A stretch of 64,000 nt of DNA from Pedobacter miscanthi (GCF_003315595.1 NZ_QNQU01000019.1:74969-138968); one strand, 5' to 3'. Numbered from the stretch's first letter, positions 18,017-27,769 are shown. Made by a program: numbers and translations. The notes: generated from the sequence alone by a model not told the origin.

Positions 18017-18810
18017 TCAAAAAATTAAGCCTCATTTTTTCTTTCTTCGCTGTATCTGCAACTGCTTTTGCCCAAAACTGGGGTGGTGGTATAGATGACG
18101 AAGACTGGAGTTTTGGCTTTAATTTTCAATACATCTCTGCCGAATACAAAATCCTTAAAAAGCAGAACTGGCGCAGTCAGTTTTACGAGGTGCCAAATTC
18201 GTTAGAGGTTTCTTACGATCCAAATTCAGGCCTTCCGGTAACTTCAAAGTTAAATGCCATTTACAGTACAGCTTCGCAGGGTTTCGGCTTGGGTTTTGTA
18301 ATGAACAGGATGATTTCTGATAACTTTGATATCAGGGCAACCCCTTCGCTTATTTTTAGTGATAGAACCGTAACTTACGAGTACGAGCCAATGGCGCCGA
18401 TTAATCTAGGCAACGGGCAGACCAAAAATTTCCAGACGGTGGTTGAACGGAAAGTACAGGCCACGATGTTCGAATTTCCGTTGGGGATAAAAGTAAAATC
18501 GAACCGGTTAAACAATTTCAGGGTTTACTGGCTTGGCGGTGCAAAATACTCGATCGATATTGCTTCGAAGAAAAAAACTTTCGATGACGGTGAAAGTCCG
18601 GTAAACAAATTGTTAAAAAATCAGCGTAATTATCTTTCTTACGAAACAGGTATCGGCTTCGATATTTACTTCGAATATTTTAAAATGTCGCCCGAAATTA
18701 AGCTCTCGTATTCAAAAAATGATTTGTTGCAGCGCGACAATACCGTTTATGCCAATCCGATAGATAAGTTGAAATTACGTCAATTAACATTCAGTTTAAT
18801 TTTTCAATAA
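18013..18810 (+). CDS. porT: PorT/SprT, type IX secretion outer membrane protein
   Basis: A 265-residue outer membrane protein with a signal peptide ending at about residue 20 (TAFAQ) and an eight-stranded-like beta-barrel of the PorT family. Family hints are the GLGFVMNRMISDNFDIR loop, the WLGGAKYSIDIASKK motif and the FEYFKMSPEIKLSYS strand near the end. PorT is needed for T9SS-dependent export and gliding in relatives. It overlaps ubiE by four bases, so it is translationally coupled. The neighbour evidence (ubiE-porT) is conserved in Bacteroidota. Together with the T9SS cargo at 3252-3782 it says the organism has a working Por system; other Por genes are outside the window. Confidence 0.85.
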   Translation: MIKKLSLIFSFFAVSATAFAQNWGGGIDDEDWSFGFNFQYISAEYKILKKQNWRSQFYEVPNSLEVSYDPNSGLPVTSKLNAIYSTASQGFGLGFVMNRMISDNFDIRATPSLIFSDRTVTYEYEPMAPINLGNGQTKNFQTVVERKVQATMFEFPLGIKVKSNRLNNFRVYWLGGAKYSIDIASKKKTFDDGESPVNKLLKNQRNYLSYETGIGFDIYFEYFKMSPEIKLSYSKNDLLQRDNTVYANPIDKLKLRQLTFSLIFQ

Positions 18811-18830
18811 GCTAACAATCCAAAAAAACT

Positions 18831-18838
18831 TACCTTTG
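18831..18838 (+). promoter_or_regulatory. -7 box TACCTTTG upstream of the SDR gene
   Basis: TACCTTTG matches TAnnTTTG, 62 bases before the ATG at 18901. No strong TTG was seen at the ideal -33 distance. Confidence 0.45.
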
Positions 18839-18900
18839 TTGATGTGGGCAAATCCTAAAAGGTGTTAGCTTTGGTTTCCCGCAACTTAAAATTCATAAAC

Positions 18901-19659
18901 ATGTCTAAAATCGCATTAATTACAGGCGCAACTTCTGGTATTGGCGAAGCTTGTGCGCATACATTTGCCCAGCAAGGTTACAATCTTATATTATTGGCCC
19001 GCAGAGGAGACCGCTTAGCTAAAATTGCCCATCATCTGGAAGATAAATATGCCATCACCATTAAGCAGGTATTGGCTGATGTTCGCGATAAAGATAGCCT
19101 TAATGCCACTTTGGAAATTTTGCCCACCGAATGGAAAAAGGTTGATGTGCTGGTAAACAATGCAGGTTTGAGTCAGGGTTTAGATCCTATTGATAAAGGC
19201 GATACCAGCGATTGGGATACCATGATCGATACCAATGTAAAAGGCTTACTTTATATAACTAAAATTGTTTCTAACTGGATGATCCCAAACCAATCTGGTC
19301 ATATCATCAACATCGGTTCTATTGCCGGTAAAGAAGTTTATCCAAACGGAAACGTATATTGTGCAAGTAAACATGCAGTAGATGCTTTAACCAAAGGCAT
19401 GCGTATTGATTTGGTTAACCATAGTATAAAAGTTACTGCGATTAATCCGGGTATGGTAGAAACCGAATTTTCGGTGGTGCGTTTTAAAGGCGACGAAGAA
19501 CGTGCAAAAAAGGTATACGAAAACTTTGAACCTTTAATTGCGGATGATATTGCAGATGCCATCTGGTACGTAGTAAGCAGACCGAAACATGTAAATATTA
19601 ACGACATGCTGATTATGCCAACTGCACAGGCAACAGCAACGATTATAAATAAAGGTTAA
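18901..19659 (+). CDS. Short-chain dehydrogenase (YdfG-like NADP-dependent 3-hydroxy acid dehydrogenase)
   Basis: A 252-residue oxidoreductase with a Rossmann fold. Motifs: GATSGIGEA at 9-17 (cofactor site), NNAG at 86-89, Ser140, Tyr153 and Lys157 of the catalytic triad in NVYCASKHAVDALTKG, and the PGMVETEF active-site loop. The C-terminus (DDIADAIWYVVSRPKHVNIND) closely resembles YdfG, which oxidises serine, allo-threonine and related 3-hydroxy acids. The ATG at 18901 gives the normal length; an in-frame TTG upstream at 18862 would add unlikely sequence. It stands alone between porT and yqeY. Confidence 0.92.
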   Translation: MSKIALITGATSGIGEACAHTFAQQGYNLILLARRGDRLAKIAHHLEDKYAITIKQVLADVRDKDSLNATLEILPTEWKKVDVLVNNAGLSQGLDPIDKGDTSDWDTMIDTNVKGLLYITKIVSNWMIPNQSGHIINIGSIAGKEVYPNGNVYCASKHAVDALTKGMRIDLVNHSIKVTAINPGMVETEFSVVRFKGDEERAKKVYENFEPLIADDIADAIWYVVSRPKHVNINDMLIMPTAQATATIINKG

Positions 19660-19800
19660 TTGTTTAATAAAGGGGTTAATTGTTTAAATTGTATAAACTG
19701 GTTAACTGTTTTGCGTTTGGCGACAAGCGTTTGGCGCGAACGAAGCGATTTGCTTTAACCATTTAACAATCCAGCAATTAAACAATTATGCCATTCAACA

Positions 19801-19840
19801 ATTAACCCCCTGAGCGTAGTCGAAGGGTAAACAGTTAACC
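19801..19840. repeat. CCCTTCGACTACGCTCAGGG element, reverse copy
   Basis: Reads CCCCCTGAGCGTAGTCGAAG then GGTAAACAGTTAACCG on the plus strand, the complement of the element at 16281-16319. The surrounding 19660-19856 gap holds similar TTAATTGTTTAA words and a CGACAAGCG/GGCGCGAACG stretch; no gene is seen. Confidence 0.7.
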
Positions 19841-19856
19841 GATTAACCAATAAAAA

Positions 19857-20303
19857 ATGATATCAAACACCATAGATCAGGAAATAAAAAAAGCCATGTT
19901 GGCTAAAGACCAGGCAACATTAAGAGGTTTAAGGGCAATAAAAGCGGCATTGCTTTTGGCGCGTACAGAAAAAGGTCATGCTGAAGAAATTACGGAAGAA
20001 GCTGAAACCAAAATCCTTCAGAAACTGATTAAACAGCGTCGCGAATCTGCTGATATATATAAACAACAGAACCGCGAAGACCTCGCTTTGATAGAAGAAG
20101 AAGAATTAGAAGTAATTGGTCAGTTTTTACCAAAACAGCTGGATAGGGCAGAGGTTACTGCAATTATTGAAGGTGTAATCAAACAATCCGGCGCCACATC
20201 GGTTAAGGATATGGGTAAGGTGATGGGGCTGGCAAATAAGGAACTGGCCGGTAAAGCCGACGGAAAATTAATTGCCGAGATTGTTAAAGAAAAACTGGCC
20301 TAA
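19857..20303 (+). CDS. YqeY / GatB-like amidotransferase domain protein
   Basis: A 148-residue cytoplasmic protein of the YqeY family, with helical C-terminal half related to the tail of GatB. It starts MISNTIDQEIKKAMLAKDQ and has the central QREDLALIEEEELEVIGQFLPKQL-type core (visible as EEELEVIGQFLPKQLD) and KDMGKVMGLANKELAGKADG near the end. The length is right for the family. It may bind tRNA or aid amidotransferase function; the true role is not known. It is transcribed alone between repeat-filled gaps. Confidence 0.9.
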   Translation: MISNTIDQEIKKAMLAKDQATLRGLRAIKAALLLARTEKGHAEEITEEAETKILQKLIKQRRESADIYKQQNREDLALIEEEELEVIGQFLPKQLDRAEVTAIIEGVIKQSGATSVKDMGKVMGLANKELAGKADGKLIAEIVKEKLA

Positions 20304-20486
20304 GCCAGGTAAAAGCTAGAGGGTTAAAAGGCTTAAGGCTAGTTTATCGCCAGTCGCTAAGCGCTCTGCGCATTACAAACGAGGTTTTTATACCGTTTTC
20401 GATTTTATTTCAGAAAAATGGCATAGAAATGCATAAATTTAATTTTACTCTACTAACTTAGTAGCACAATACCATCCAAAATATAT

Positions 20487-21251
20487 ATGACTTACCCGAT
20501 AATAGAAGAAGACGGATTTAAATACATCGAAGCTGGAAAAGGCGAGACACTGGTATTGCTGCACGGCCTGATGGGCGAATTAAGCAACTGGGAACTTGTT
20601 ATCGAGCATTTTAAAGATCGCTATCGTGTAATTATCCCGATTTTGCCCATTTACGATCTGCCTATTTTAACCCTTGGTGTAAAGGCCCTTTCGAGGTACC
20701 TGCACCGTTTTTTAAAATATAAAAATTTAAACCAGGTAGTGCTTGTGGGCAATTCGCTTGGTGGCCACGTGGGTCTGGTATTTACCGTTGCCCACCAGGA
20801 ATTTGTAAAGGCACTGGTACTTACCGGAAGTTCCGGTTTATATGAAAATGCTTTTGGCGGTTCTTTCCCACGCAGGGAGAGTTACGATTATATCAAAGAA
20901 AAAGTAGAATTTACTTTTTACGATCCGGCAACGGCAACTAAAGAACTGGTTGATGATGTGTTTAAAACCGTTAACGACAGATCGAGGGTAATCAGGATAT
21001 TAACCATGGCTAAATCGGCAATCCGACATAACATGGCTAAAGAATTATCAAAAATTACCATCCCCGTTTCACTGATCTGGGGAAAAAATGATAAAGTTAC
21101 CCCGCCTGAAGTGGCAGAAGAATTTCACCAGTTATTACCGAATTCGGAACTAAACTGGGTGGATAAATGCGGACATGCACCTATGATGGAGCATCCCGAA
21201 ATATTTAATACATTTTTAGATAAATTTTTAGATAGAATATTATTGAAGTAA
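20487..21251 (+). CDS. Alpha/beta hydrolase
   Basis: A 254-residue cytoplasmic alpha/beta hydrolase fold enzyme. The oxyanion HGLMGELSNW follows strand 3, the nucleophile is Ser90 in GNSLGG, and the likely partners are Asp202 (WGKNDKVTP) and His230 (CGHAPMMEHPE). All three catalytic residues are present. Substrates of this group vary (esters, lactones, haloalkanes), and sequence alone does not tell. It opens the envelope cluster: its TAA overlaps the ATG of the CBS gene by one base, so both are coupled. The ATG at 20487 has no signal peptide ahead of the fold. Confidence 0.9.
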   Translation: MTYPIIEEDGFKYIEAGKGETLVLLHGLMGELSNWELVIEHFKDRYRVIIPILPIYDLPILTLGVKALSRYLHRFLKYKNLNQVVLVGNSLGGHVGLVFTVAHQEFVKALVLTGSSGLYENAFGGSFPRRESYDYIKEKVEFTFYDPATATKELVDDVFKTVNDRSRVIRILTMAKSAIRHNMAKELSKITIPVSLIWGKNDKVTPPEVAEEFHQLLPNSELNWVDKCGHAPMMEHPEIFNTFLDKFLDRILLK

Positions 21252-21913
21252 TGTTTGCTGCAGAAATCATATCAGATGCAATTCCATCATTAAGAACCGC
21301 TGACACGGTGCAGAAAGCTTTAGATCGTATGAACGATTTTAAATTAAAGCATCTGCCGGTTGTTAACGAGGCTACTTTGCTGGGTTTGGTATCCGAAGAT
21401 GATTTGTTAAACATCCCTAACCACGATACGCTTTTAAGCGATGCTGCCGTAAACATACTTAATGTGTTTGTGCTCAATAACGCACATACCTATGATGCAA
21501 TCAGGTTGTTGGGCCAGTTAAAACTTACTGCTATACCTGTTCTCGATCAGCAGAAAAATTACCTGGGTTTAATTTCTATCAATAACATGGTTGATGCCAT
21601 TGCAGAACAATACGCTGTAAACGAACCCGGTGGTATTATTGTGCTCGAAATCAGTAACCGCGATAACTCACTTGCGCACATTGCCCAGATTGTGGAGGCC
21701 GATAATGCACAGGTACTCTCTTCTTATGTAAACGCTTTCGAAGATTCTACACGTTTAGAGGTAACGCTCAAAGTAAATAAAACAGAAATTACTTCATTGG
21801 TAGCTTCTTTCGAACGATATGATTATCTGGTAAAAGAAGTATACAATAACACACAAATTGATGATGGGTCGCAGGAGCGTTACGATTCTTTCATGAATTA
21901 CTTAAATGTATAA
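21251..21913 (+). CDS. CBS domain protein
   Basis: A 220-residue protein with two CBS motifs at about 1-60 and 68-125. The second shows LGLISINNMVDAIAEQYAV. The C-terminal 90 residues (GGIIVLEISNRDNSLAHIAQ) resemble an ACT-like regulatory fold. CBS pairs bind adenosine nucleotides and sense energy charge. It overlaps the hydrolase by one base and is followed ten bases later by nadK, so the three genes probably share a transcript. This gene order (CBS, NAD kinase, DUF6089, UppS, BamA) is common in Bacteroidota. A direct role is not known. Confidence 0.88.
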   Translation: MFAAEIISDAIPSLRTADTVQKALDRMNDFKLKHLPVVNEATLLGLVSEDDLLNIPNHDTLLSDAAVNILNVFVLNNAHTYDAIRLLGQLKLTAIPVLDQQKNYLGLISINNMVDAIAEQYAVNEPGGIIVLEISNRDNSLAHIAQIVEADNAQVLSSYVNAFEDSTRLEVTLKVNKTEITSLVASFERYDYLVKEVYNNTQIDDGSQERYDSFMNYLNV

Positions 21914-21922
21914 ACCTACTTT

Positions 21923-22804
21923 ATGAGGATTGCAATTTACGGGAGAGATTTTAACGATACGGTTTTGCCTTATGTACAGGAGGTTTTCGATCACCTGGCC
22001 GAACACCAGATCCAGCCCGTTTTATATTCTAAATTTAAAACATCCCTTCACGGCAAAATAAAACTGCCTTCAAATACCATCATTTTTCATAACCACGCTG
22101 AGCTTAAAGATCACGCCGATGTACTATTGAGTTTAGGCGGGGATGGAACCTTGTTAGATACTTTGTCATTGATCCGTAACTCAGGCATTCCCGTAATCGG
22201 GATTAATTTTGGTCGTTTGGGTTTTCTGGCCAGTATCAATAAAAACGAAATCGGATCGGCATTAAAAGCCCTTAGCAAGGGAGAATATACCTTAGATTCG
22301 CGTTCACTTTTAACCTTAGAATCAGATAATGGTTTGTTTGGGGAAGAAAATTTTGCCCTGAACGATATTACCATCCACCGTCGCGATAATTCGGCCATGA
22401 TGATTATCCACGCCTCCATGAACGATGAGTTTATCAATTCGTACTGGGCTGATGGATTGATTATTGCCACACCAACAGGTTCTACCGCTTACTCGTTAAG
22501 CTGCGGTGGCCCTATTATTTATCCCGACTCCAAAAACTTCGTCATTACCCCCATTGCACCGCATAATTTAAATGTGAGGCCGGTTGTAGTGCCTGATGGC
22601 CATAAACTTTCTTTTGAGGTGGAGGCCAGGGAATCGAAATTTCTTGTTTCCTGCGATAGCCGCACCGTAACCGTAGAGCGATCGGTAAAAATAAGTATCA
22701 AAAAAGCAGATTTTTGCATAAATCTTATCCGCCTTAACAATGAAACGTACTTAAACACGTTAAGGAATAAATTATTATGGGGCATTGATACCCGTAACTA
22801 CTAA
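21923..22804 (+). CDS. nadK: NAD kinase
   Basis: A 293-residue cytoplasmic enzyme that phosphorylates NAD to NADP. The GGDGTLLDT motif has the catalytic Asp74, and FALNDITIHR and the conserved ADGLIIATPTGSTAYSLSCGGPI (seen in two parts: ADGLIIATPTGSTAYS and SCGGPI) form the NAD pocket. The order of motifs and the length agree with the bacterial ATP/polyphosphate-using kinases. It is the third gene of the envelope cluster and has two bases before the DUF6089 gene. Confidence 0.97.
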   Translation: MRIAIYGRDFNDTVLPYVQEVFDHLAEHQIQPVLYSKFKTSLHGKIKLPSNTIIFHNHAELKDHADVLLSLGGDGTLLDTLSLIRNSGIPVIGINFGRLGFLASINKNEIGSALKALSKGEYTLDSRSLLTLESDNGLFGEENFALNDITIHRRDNSAMMIIHASMNDEFINSYWADGLIIATPTGSTAYSLSCGGPIIYPDSKNFVITPIAPHNLNVRPVVVPDGHKLSFEVEARESKFLVSCDSRTVTVERSVKISIKKADFCINLIRLNNETYLNTLRNKLLWGIDTRNY

Positions 22805-22806
22805 GT

Positions 22807-23619
22807 ATGACGCCAAACAAACCACTATTGCTTATCCTCTTTCTCATCTTTAGCGGAGGGCTTGTGCGTGCTCAGCGGGAGCCGATTGGCGAACCCTCGT
22901 GGGAAGTTGGTTTAATGGCAGGTGGAGCGGGTTATATCGGCGACCTTAATCAGAACAATTATTTGAAAATTAGCGGCTTATCAGCCGGCGCTTATGTAAA
23001 GCGCAACTTTAACCAATACCTCGGCTTAAGGGTAAATTACACCTACGGTCAGGTAAAGGCCGACGATGCCAACTCCGATAATGAGCAGTTTCGCGAAAGG
23101 AACCTGCGTTTTAAAACTTCGCTTAATGAATTTAGCGGAATAGTTGATTTTAACTTTTTTAATTTTAACCTTGGTGGCGGAACCCGGCAGTTTACGCCAT
23201 ACCTGTTTGCAGGTGCGGGTTTGGTTATTTTTAAACCAACCGTAAAAATAGATGGTGATAGGTACCGTTTAGATCGTTTAGCTACCGAAGGACAGGAAAA
23301 TGGCTATAAACATGTGGTTTTAACCATTCCTTATGGTTTAGGACTGCGTTATAACTACAAAGATACGTGGAGCGTTTTTACCGAACTGGGTTACAGAACG
23401 CCCTCTACCGATTATATTGACGATGTAAGCGGACGCTATCCGGCCAACCCTGTTTATGCCGGAAATGGCCAGAATCGGGTTAATTTATCCGATCCTTCGG
23501 TTAACCAGATCGGACAACCCAATACCCAAAGAGGCGATTTTCGAAAAAGGGACACTTATCTATTTGTTAGTGTTGGCATATCTTTTACCTTTGTATCCTC
23601 AAAATGCTATTCCTTTTAA
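22807..23619 (+). CDS. DUF6089 family outer membrane protein
   Basis: A 270-residue secreted beta-barrel protein with a signal peptide (cleavage near LVRAQ, residue 22). A barrel start GLMAGGAGYIGDLNQ, strand motifs such as YLGLRVNYTYGQVK, and the FAGAGLVIFKP turn are typical of the small outer membrane barrels (OmpW/porin-like) in this phylum. The C-terminal strand ends VGISFTFVSSKCYSF. DUF6089 proteins sit between nadK and uppS in many Bacteroidota genomes, and this position repeats here. The function is unknown; it may help envelope biogenesis because BamA follows. Confidence 0.82.
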   Translation: MTPNKPLLLILFLIFSGGLVRAQREPIGEPSWEVGLMAGGAGYIGDLNQNNYLKISGLSAGAYVKRNFNQYLGLRVNYTYGQVKADDANSDNEQFRERNLRFKTSLNEFSGIVDFNFFNFNLGGGTRQFTPYLFAGAGLVIFKPTVKIDGDRYRLDRLATEGQENGYKHVVLTIPYGLGLRYNYKDTWSVFTELGYRTPSTDYIDDVSGRYPANPVYAGNGQNRVNLSDPSVNQIGQPNTQRGDFRKRDTYLFVSVGISFTFVSSKCYSF

Positions 23620-23638
23620 GCTGATTTTGACATAATTA

Positions 23639-24379
23639 ATGGGATTTAAAGAACAAATAGACTATAGCCGCCTGCCAAAGCACATTGCCGTAATCATGGA
23701 TGGCAACGGAAGATGGGCAAAAGGCCAGGGCAAAGTGCGGGTTTTCGGACATGAGCAAGGTGTACTTTCGGTGAAAGACATTGTAGAAGGCTGTGTAGAA
23801 GTAGGTATAGAGTACCTCACCTTGTACGCATTTTCTACCGAAAACTGGAACCGGCCAAAAGAAGAAGTAGATGCTTTAATGCAGATCCTGATTTCTACCA
23901 TCAACAAAGAAACTGAAACACTTAATAAAAATAACATTAAGCTTAATGCAATCGGCAATATTGCATCTTTACCACAGGAGTGTATAGATGATTTGAAAGA
24001 AGCCATGGCAAAAACGGCCCACAACGAAAAATGTACACTAACCCTGGCATTAAGTTATAGTGCAAAATGGGAAATAGTAGAGGCTGCCAAAAAAATTGCA
24101 TCAGCCGTAAAAGATAATGCCCTATCGTTGGATGATATCGACGAAAACCTGTTTTCATCCAAGCTTACAACAGTAAATATACCCGATCCTGAGTTAATGA
24201 TCAGGACAAGCGGCGAGCACCGGATCAGCAATTACCTGCTCTGGCAAATGGCTTATACCGAGTTTTATTTTACTGATGTTTTATGGCCGGATTTCAGACG
24301 TGAAGATCTTTTCGAGGCTATTGTAGACTATCAAAAACGCGAGCGCCGTTTTGGAAAAATTAGCGAACAATTAAACTAA
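23639..24379 (+). CDS. uppS: Isoprenyl transferase (undecaprenyl diphosphate synthase type)
   Basis: A 246-residue cytoplasmic cis-prenyltransferase that builds undecaprenyl diphosphate, the lipid carrier for peptidoglycan. The Mg-binding IMDGNGRWA has Asp21, followed by FGHEQG and TLYAFSTENW. The C-terminal PELMIRTSGEHRISNYLLWQ and TEFYFTDVLWPDF are family signatures. The length is that of bacterial UppS. It lies between the DUF6089 gene and bamA in the envelope cluster, with a 19-base gap before it and about 150 bases before bamA. Confidence 0.97.
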   Translation: MGFKEQIDYSRLPKHIAVIMDGNGRWAKGQGKVRVFGHEQGVLSVKDIVEGCVEVGIEYLTLYAFSTENWNRPKEEVDALMQILISTINKETETLNKNNIKLNAIGNIASLPQECIDDLKEAMAKTAHNEKCTLTLALSYSAKWEIVEAAKKIASAVKDNALSLDDIDENLFSSKLTTVNIPDPELMIRTSGEHRISNYLLWQMAYTEFYFTDVLWPDFRREDLFEAIVDYQKRERRFGKISEQLN

Positions 24380-24530
24380 TTTTTCTTTTAACACTTTTTA
24401 ACAAGCGTTTAAACTAACTTAGCACCACTTTTATACGATAAATGAACCATAGTAAGGGAAACACAACAGAGAAAATTTTGCTTTATAAAACCCTGTTACC
24501 CTATTGGCCATTACTGAACAAATAATTTTA

Positions 24531-27074
24531 ATGAAAAAAATATTTCAAGTTTTAATTCTACTAGTTTTAGCCGCTCCGGCCTTCGCTCAAGTACGTCCAC
24601 AAGGTCAGGCACCGGCAACCCCTTCTTTAAAGGTTGGTGGCTTAGATCTCGATTATTTTAGTCCGAAAGAATATATCATTGGTGGTACAACAGTAACAGG
24701 AACCCAATATTTAGATAAAGAAGTATTAATTACACTATCTAAATTAACCAAGGGCGATAAAATCGTTCTTCCTGGCGAAGCAACATCTGATGCGATTAAA
24801 ACGCTTTGGGCGCAGGGATTGTTTGATGATGTGAAGCTTAATATCGAAAAATTTGTTCAGGATTCTGTTTATTTCGAAATAGAAGTGGTAGAACGTCCGC
24901 GTTTAAGCTCTATCGATTTAAAAGGCATCCGTAAATCAGAAAAAACTGCCATTCAGGAAAAACTGAATGATAAAACAGGTAAAATCGTAAACGATAACCT
25001 TTACAATACCACTTCGGCCATTGTTAAAAAGTACCTGTTGGATAAAGGTTTCTTCTTTACCAAAATTGATTACAAAACCCGTAAAGATCCGAATGCCGAA
25101 AACAGCGTAGTATTAGAGGCTTATATTGATAAAGGGCACCGCGTAAAAGTGCAGCACATCGATTTTACCGGAAATAAAGATTTTAAAGCAGCAAAACTCA
25201 GAAAATACCTTAAAAACCCTAAACAGTTTGCATGGTGGCGTTTCTGGGGTTCCGGAAAATTCTCAAAAGAGAAATACGAAGAGAACAAGGTAAAAATGAT
25301 TGCAAAAATGCATGAAAAAGGTTACCGTGATGCCGAATTGCTGAAGGATACCATCTATCAGCACAACAGTAAAAAAGTGAACATCCGCATGGACCTTTTC
25401 GAAGGTAAAAAATATTACTTCGGTAATATTACCTGGGCAGGTAATGCCATTTACCCGGATAGTATTTTGCAAAAAGTATTAACCATCGAAAAAGGTGATG
25501 TGTTCAGCGAAGAAAGATTAAATAAAAAATTGAACGGTGGTGGTGAAAACGGTGGAGATATCAATAGTATGTATACCGATAACGGATACTTAACTTTTAA
25601 CATCGATCCGGTACAGACCAAAATTTATGGCGATACGGTTGATGTGGAATTACGTATGTACGAAGGACCACAATATACCAACAACCGCATTACTTTAAAA
25701 GGGAATACCATTACCAATGATAAAGTAGTATTGCGTGAGATCCGTACTAAACCGGGACAGAAATTTAACAAAAGCGACCTGATCCGTACCATCCGTGAGA
25801 TTGGCCAGTTGGGTAACTTCGATGAATCTAAAACAGTTCCTACACCACGCCCTAACCCGGCCGATGGTACTGTAGATATTGAATACGCTGTAGAGGAAAA
25901 ACCTTCTGATCAGATTGAACTTTCAGGTGGTTTTGGTGGTGGCCGTATTATCGGTACATTAGGTTTAACCTTTAATAACTTCTCGTTACGTAACCTGTTT
26001 AATTTAAAAGCTTACAAACCTTTACCAAAAGGTGACGGACAGAAATTAAGTTTACGTGGACAAACCAATGGTAAATATTACCAGTCGTACAGTTTCTCAT
26101 TCTCACAACCATGGTTCGGTGGCGAGAAACCGGTAAGTTTTGGTGTAAGTGCATTTACCTCTTTACAATCTAACGGATTGAGCAATGGCGATGCCCAGTT
26201 CCAGAAAATCCGTTTAAATGGTGTAACCGTAAGTTTGGGTAGAAGATTAAACTGGCCGGATAACTATTTTCAGTTAACGCACGCCGTGAGTTTACAACAG
26301 TATATCTTAAATAACTATACCGGTTATTTATTTAATACCGGTACTTCTTATAACTTAAACTTATCTCAGGAGATCAGCCGCGATTCGCGTGATTCGCCAA
26401 TTTTCCCTAAATCAGGTTCGTTCTTACGTTTCACTATTCAGGCAACGCCTCCATACTCGTTGTTTAATAAAGTAAACTATGCAACAGCATCTGATAAACA
26501 GAAATACCGCTTTACCGAATACCACAAATGGAAATTCGATTCGCAATGGTACCAGCGCGTTGCCGGTAACCTGGTAATTAAAGCTCAGGCACAGTTTGGT
26601 TTCTTAGGTTCGTATAATAAAGCTGTGGGTCAGTCAGCCTTCGAACGTTTCAAACTGGGTGGTGATGGTATGCAGGGATTCGATTTCTTACAGGGATCGG
26701 AGTTGATCGCCATGCGTGGTTATGCAAACAATGCAGTTATTCCTAACGGTGCCGATCCAAGTGTTGCACAGCAATCAGGTAGCCCGATTTATACAAAATA
26801 TGTAATTGAGGCGCGTTATCCGGTTATTTCAAGTCAGCAGGCTACCGCATTCGTTTTAGCTTTTGCTGAGGGTGGTAATACCTGGAACAGGTTTGGCGAT
26901 TTTAATCCGTTTAACATCAGAAGATCAGCTGGTATTGGTGCAAGGATTTTCTTACCGATATTTGGTTTACTGGGTATTGATTACGGACATGCCTTTGATA
27001 CCATCCCTGGTTTATCAGACGGAGGAAAGCAGAACTTTACTTTTAGTATCGCACAACAATTAGGTGGATTTTAA
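24531..27074 (+). CDS. bamA: Outer membrane assembly factor BamA (POTRA plus Omp85 barrel)
   Basis: An 847-residue protein starting at the ATG at 24531; an upstream in-frame start at 24504 is possible but only adds nine residues before the signal peptide. The signal peptide ends near PAFAQ. Residues about 35-460 hold POTRA domains (for example VVERPRLSSIDLKG; VDVELRMYEGPQYTNNRITLKGN, given in parts as VDVELRMYEG and NNRITLKGNTIT), and the rest is the Omp85/bacterial surface antigen barrel with the SGSFLRFTIQ strand and the lid motif FERFKLGGDG. It folds outer membrane proteins. It is larger than E. coli BamA (810), as usual for Bacteroidota. Two OmpH chaperones follow. Confidence 0.96.
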   Translation: MKKIFQVLILLVLAAPAFAQVRPQGQAPATPSLKVGGLDLDYFSPKEYIIGGTTVTGTQYLDKEVLITLSKLTKGDKIVLPGEATSDAIKTLWAQGLFDDVKLNIEKFVQDSVYFEIEVVERPRLSSIDLKGIRKSEKTAIQEKLNDKTGKIVNDNLYNTTSAIVKKYLLDKGFFFTKIDYKTRKDPNAENSVVLEAYIDKGHRVKVQHIDFTGNKDFKAAKLRKYLKNPKQFAWWRFWGSGKFSKEKYEENKVKMIAKMHEKGYRDAELLKDTIYQHNSKKVNIRMDLFEGKKYYFGNITWAGNAIYPDSILQKVLTIEKGDVFSEERLNKKLNGGGENGGDINSMYTDNGYLTFNIDPVQTKIYGDTVDVELRMYEGPQYTNNRITLKGNTITNDKVVLREIRTKPGQKFNKSDLIRTIREIGQLGNFDESKTVPTPRPNPADGTVDIEYAVEEKPSDQIELSGGFGGGRIIGTLGLTFNNFSLRNLFNLKAYKPLPKGDGQKLSLRGQTNGKYYQSYSFSFSQPWFGGEKPVSFGVSAFTSLQSNGLSNGDAQFQKIRLNGVTVSLGRRLNWPDNYFQLTHAVSLQQYILNNYTGYLFNTGTSYNLNLSQEISRDSRDSPIFPKSGSFLRFTIQATPPYSLFNKVNYATASDKQKYRFTEYHKWKFDSQWYQRVAGNLVIKAQAQFGFLGSYNKAVGQSAFERFKLGGDGMQGFDFLQGSELIAMRGYANNAVIPNGADPSVAQQSGSPIYTKYVIEARYPVISSQQATAFVLAFAEGGNTWNRFGDFNPFNIRRSAGIGARIFLPIFGLLGIDYGHAFDTIPGLSDGGKQNFTFSIAQQLGGF

Positions 27075-27175
27075 TTGATAAAGAGTAAAAAATTAACTAA
27101 TTATGCAATAAATCATCTTAAGATGAGTTTAAACAAAGCTTAGGTTATTAATTATCATTTAACACACACACACAA

Positions 27176-27706
27176 ATGAAGAAATATCTTTTTATCGCAT
27201 TTTTACTTTGCACTTCTATAGGCGCTTTTGCGCAGAAGTTTGCTTATGTAGACACAGAATATATTTTGAAACATTTGCCCGAATATAAGTCAGCATTAAG
27301 CCAGCTCGATGTAGCCTCAAAACAATGGCAGCAGCAGGTTGATCAGAATTTTTCTGAAATAGACAGGATGTACAAAGCTTATCAGGCCGATCAGGTTTTG
27401 TTAACCGACGATATGCGCAAACGCCGCGAAAACGAAATTATCGAAAAAGAAAAACAGGCAAAAGAATTCCAGCGTTCTAAATTTGGTCCCGATGGTGATC
27501 TTTTCCAAAGCAGGATCAAATTGATTAAACCTATTCAGGATAAAGTGGCCGAAGCCATTAAACAGATTGCAAAATCGAAATACCTGGATTTCATTTTCGA
27601 CAAAAGCAGCGAAGCAACCATGATGATTTATGCAAGCAGCAGTTACGATGTTAGTAATGATGTAATTGTAAAATTAGGTTACAAACCGGGGACTGTAAAT
27701 AATTAG
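27176..27706 (+). CDS. OmpH/Skp-like periplasmic chaperone, first copy
   Basis: A 176-residue protein with a signal peptide (cleavage near GAFAQ, residue 20). The mature start KFAYVDTEYILKHLPEYKSA matches OmpH/Skp, followed by a long basic coiled coil (about 45-115) with RKRRENEIIEKEKQAKEFQR (seen as RRENEIIEKEKQAKEF). Skp-type trimers hold unfolded outer membrane proteins in the periplasm for delivery to BamA, whose gene lies just upstream. The C-terminus DFIFDKSSEATMMIYASS follows the family. The copy is somewhat longer than 160-residue Skp. Confidence 0.93.
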   Translation: MKKYLFIAFLLCTSIGAFAQKFAYVDTEYILKHLPEYKSALSQLDVASKQWQQQVDQNFSEIDRMYKAYQADQVLLTDDMRKRRENEIIEKEKQAKEFQRSKFGPDGDLFQSRIKLIKPIQDKVAEAIKQIAKSKYLDFIFDKSSEATMMIYASSSYDVSNDVIVKLGYKPGTVNN

Positions 27707-27769
27707 TATATTCGCCCGGTATTTTTAGAAAAAACAATTAGAAAAAAATAAAAAAAGTAAAATAGAACG